A stretch of DNA of 17,453 nucleotides from NCBI GenBank assembly GCA_017560605.1, contig JAFZEQ010000031.1, forward strand, positions 1-17,453, written 5' to 3'. Under the pieces are notes generated by a model. That model did no database searches. It was not told where the DNA came from and worked only from the letters and a program-made list of their open reading frames with translations. The translations under genes were made by a program, and so were the position numbers. The stretch is from Paludibacteraceae bacterium (lineage in GTDB: Bacteria; Bacteroidota; Bacteroidia; Bacteroidales; Paludibacteraceae). The first letter of the stretch is position 1, and the number at the start of each line of letters is the position of its first letter. Shown here in pieces: positions 15,512-17,453 of this stretch.

Positions 15512-16177
15512 TTAAGAAATTACTTCGTTGAAATCGTGCCAACCAGTCTTTCCTTTCATCCATTCTGCTGCAATGACTGCGCCTAACGCAAATCCCTTGC
15601 GGCTTTTGGCCGAGTGGCTGATAGTGATGGTGTCAATGTCGCACTCCCAGCTAACGGTGTGAATGCCTGGAACCTCGCCCTCTCGTATGGATTCTATCTT
15701 GTTTATAGGAAGTTTGGTGTCACCGATGGCTTCTTGTAGAGTCTTGGCTGTGCCGCTAGGAGCATCTAGTTTGTGGATGTGATGCACCTCGGTCATATGT
15801 GGAATGTAGTCTGTGTAACTATTCATAAATTTGGCAAGTTGCTTGTTTAATGCAAATAAGATGTTTACTCCTATACTGTAATTGGAAGACCACATAAGTC
15901 CGATTTTATCGCTGTGTTTTGCTTTGAATGTTTCTATGTCCCATCCGGTAGAACCGCAGACTACAGGCACGCCTGCTTTCCATGATTTTAATATATTACT
16001 TTCTGCTGTTTGAGGCGTTGTAAACTCAATAGCTACATCGGCAGAGGCAAATGCATTTGACTCGAATTCATCGAGGTTATTTTGGTCTATGATGCTTACG
16101 ATCTCATGCCCTCTTTCTCTGGCGATGGATTCGATCATATGTCCCATTTTTCCGTAACCAATCAGTGCAATCTTCAT
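15512..16177 (-). CDS. dapB: 4-hydroxy-tetrahydrodipicolinate reductase
   Basis: NAD(P)H-dependent second step of the diaminopimelate/lysine branch, feeding peptidoglycan and lysine synthesis. The 221-residue product is shorter than E. coli DapB (273). It has the nucleotide-binding GYGKMG (7-12), EFTTP (51-55), GSTGW (75-79) and the catalytic block EVHHIHKLDAPSGTA (130-144), with His132 and Lys136 in the positions of E. coli His159 and Lys163. It has its own promoter (16207-16237) and terminator (15354-15397), so it seems monocistronic and separate from the lepB operon although adjacent. ATG 16177 starts directly at the Rossmann strand, as expected. Confidence 0.96.
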   Translation of the reverse strand: MKIALIGYGKMGHMIESIARERGHEIVSIIDQNNLDEFESNAFASADVAIEFTTPQTAESNILKSWKAGVPVVCGSTGWDIETFKAKHSDKIGLMWSSNYSIGVNILFALNKQLAKFMNSYTDYIPHMTEVHHIHKLDAPSGTAKTLQEAIGDTKLPINKIESIREGEVPGIHTVSWECDIDTITISHSAKSRKGFALGAVIAAEWMKGKTGWHDFNEVIS

Positions 16178-16206
16178 AATTCTAGTGATTTGTCATTAAA
16201 ACTTTG

Positions 16207-16237
16207 CAAAGGTACAAAAAAAGCTGCATATAACCAA
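16207..16237 (-). promoter_or_regulatory. dapB promoter (Bacteroidota -33/-7 type)
   Basis: On the minus strand, TTG (16235-16237, inside TTTG), 20 bp, then TACCTTTG (16207-16214), giving a leader of about 25-30 nt before ATG 16177. It is divergent from the pheT promoter. Confidence 0.82.
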
Positions 16238-16255
16238 AGAATTTCAGTTGAAAGT

Positions 16256-16274
16256 GATTTTTTTATAAAAAATC
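16256..16274. repeat. AT-rich inverted repeat between divergent promoters
   Basis: GATTTTTT (16256-16263) and AAAAAATC (16267-16274) form perfect 8-bp arms around a 3-nt loop. It abuts the -33 TTG of the pheT promoter and lies upstream of the dapB promoter. An A/T-tract element or operator is possible; it lacks the GC-rich stem of a terminator. Confidence 0.55.
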
Positions 16275-16305
16275 TTGCACATGTCCGTTTTTTGTTGTAC
16301 CTTTG
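16275..16305 (+). promoter_or_regulatory. pheT promoter (Bacteroidota -33/-7 type)
   Basis: TTG (16275-16277), 20 bp, then TACCTTTG (16298-16305), with a leader of about 30-35 nt before ATG 16345. The leader is too short for a leader-peptide attenuator and I see no terminator hairpin in it. Confidence 0.82.
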
Positions 16306-16344
16306 CAAGTTAATTTTGCTAAACGCGTAAATACTGTAAAAATT

Positions 16345-17453
16345 ATGAATATATCGTACAATTGGCTCAAACGCTACATCGCGCTCACAGATAGCGCAGA
16401 ACAAGTAGCACAAATCCTTACTTCTATCGGATTGGAAGTGGGTAAAGTAGAAAAAGTTCAAACCATCAAAGGCGGTCTTGAAGGACTCGTGGTAGGAGAG
16501 GTTATCACTTGCGTGGATCATCCTAATTCTGACCACTTGCATATCACTACCACTCGTGTAGCACCTGATGCTGAACCTCTACAAATCGTATGTGGTGCGC
16601 CTAATGTGGCTGCTGGACAAAAAGTTATCGTAGCTACCGTGGGTACAGTACTCTATGACGGCGATGAGAAGTTTACCATCAAGAAGGGTAAGATCCGTGG
16701 CGAAGAGTCACTCGGTATGATCTGTGCAGAGGATGAGATAGGTGTAGGTTCAAGCCATGACGGTATTATGGTTTTGCCTGCAGATACTCCTGTCGGTATG
16801 CCTGCTAAAGAGTATTTTGGCGTAGAAGATGATACGCTTATCGAGGTAGATATCACTCCTAACCGTGCGGATGGTGCTAGCCACTATGGTGTAGCGCGTG
16901 ATTTGTATGCCTACTATCAAGCAAATGGCCAAAATATCGCCCTCACCAAACCTTCTGTAGAGGCTTTCAAGGTAGATAGTAATAATCTTCCTATCGAGGT
17001 AGTTGTAGAGAATGCGCAAGCATGTCCTCGCTATACAGGTGTGAGCATCAAGGGTGTAACTATCAAGGAGTCACCTGATTGGTTGAAGAAATCACTTTCT
17101 ACCATCGGTATCCGTCCTATCAACAATGTGGTGGATGTTACCAACTTTGTTCTTCACGAGATGGGACAAGCCTTGCACTCTTTTGATGCAGATAAAATCA
17201 AAGGAAATAAGGTGGTTGTTAAAAATGCTATCGAAGGACAAAAGTTCGTTACTCTTGATGGAGTAGAGCGCACTTTGTCTGCAGCTGACCTCATGATCTG
17301 CAATGCAGAAGAGCCAATGTGTATTGCAGGTGTGTTTGGTGGACAAGATTCTGGTATCACCGAGCAAACAACCAATGTCTTCCTTGAGAGTGCATACTTC
17401 GATCCAGTAAGCATCCGTAAAACTGCTCGTCGTCATCAGTTGTCTACTGATGC
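16345..17453 (+). CDS. pheT: Phenylalanyl-tRNA synthetase beta subunit, 3'-truncated by window edge
   Basis: Beta chain of the alpha2-beta2 enzyme that charges tRNA-Phe. The first 369 of roughly 800 residues are present, in frame to the right edge. Visible parts are the N-terminal MNISYNWLKRY, the EMAP-II-like tRNA-binding domain (about 40-155) with HPNSDHLHIT (59-68) and KIRGEESLGMICAEDE (116-131), the ITPNRADGASHYGVARDL segment (170-187), and the start of the B3/B4 editing region (about 220 on) with RPINNVVDVTNFV (257-269). pheS is not next to it upstream; dapB is divergent. The catalytic-like and anticodon-binding C-terminal domains are beyond the window. Confidence 0.97.
   Translation, partial: MNISYNWLKRYIALTDSAEQVAQILTSIGLEVGKVEKVQTIKGGLEGLVVGEVITCVDHPNSDHLHITTTRVAPDAEPLQIVCGAPNVAAGQKVIVATVGTVLYDGDEKFTIKKGKIRGEESLGMICAEDEIGVGSSHDGIMVLPADTPVGMPAKEYFGVEDDTLIEVDITPNRADGASHYGVARDLYAYYQANGQNIALTKPSVEAFKVDSNNLPIEVVVENAQACPRYTGVSIKGVTIKESPDWLKKSLSTIGIRPINNVVDVTNFVLHEMGQALHSFDADKIKGNKVVVKNAIEGQKFVTLDGVERTLSAADLMICNAEEPMCIAGVFGGQDSGITEQTTNVFLESAYFDPVSIRKTARRHQLSTD

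Noticed and set aside
16306..16344. Phenylalanine attenuator or T-box before pheT.
   Set aside because: The leader is only about 30-35 nt, with no hairpin, terminator or Phe-rich leader peptide.

Overview
The window looks like chromosomal DNA of a Bacteroidota, most likely order Bacteroidales. The pointers are protein family content (WbqC-like protein beside lepB, tandem FKBP isomerases with duplicated N-terminal modules, long-insert LepB, short DapB and RsmI) and four start-of-unit promoters of the Bacteroidota type (-33 TTG, -7 TAnnTTTG) rather than E. coli-type boxes. No genus is assigned. No transposase, integrase, CRISPR array, tRNA or rRNA was seen. The content is core/housekeeping.

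Layout, left to right: (1) 1-1347, minus, most of argS, running off the left edge. (2) 1348-1595, a compact regulatory gap with the argS promoter, a strong minus-strand terminator, a possible plus-strand promoter and an 11-bp tandem repeat. (3) 1596-15266, thirteen minus-strand genes with overlaps or gaps of at most 36 bp. In transcription order they are lepB, a WbqC-like gene, a branched-chain aminotransferase, a POT peptide transporter, an acidic coiled-coil protein, rsmI, a Wzx-like flippase, riboflavin synthase, three FKBP-type prolyl isomerases, a second Wzx-like flippase and truA. One promoter precedes lepB and one terminator follows truA, so this reads as a ~13.7-kb operon. (4) 15267-15511, a second gap with nearly the same architecture as (2): 11-bp tandem repeat, hairpin with T-run, promoter. 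(5) 15512-16177, dapB on the minus strand. (6) 16178-16344, divergent dapB/pheT promoters. (7) 16345-17453, the 5' part of pheT on the plus strand, running off the right edge.

The long operon mixes envelope export (LepB, two flippases, exported/lipoprotein FKBPs) with translation (RsmI, TruA), amino-acid and peptide metabolism (aminotransferase, POT) and cofactor synthesis (riboflavin synthase). It looks like a growth-linked housekeeping unit, not one pathway.

The least ordinary signals are repeats. An 8-bp tandem repeat (AGGAGTTC on the coding strand) lies inside two unrelated genes, argS and the first flippase. It is open in all three frames on that strand and always encodes the same cyclic octapeptide RSSGVQEF, while the opposite strand has stops in every frame. 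Two intergenic 11-bp tandem repeats with different unit sequences share the same position relative to stop codon, hairpin and next promoter. I did not find a defence system or an obviously new multi-gene system.
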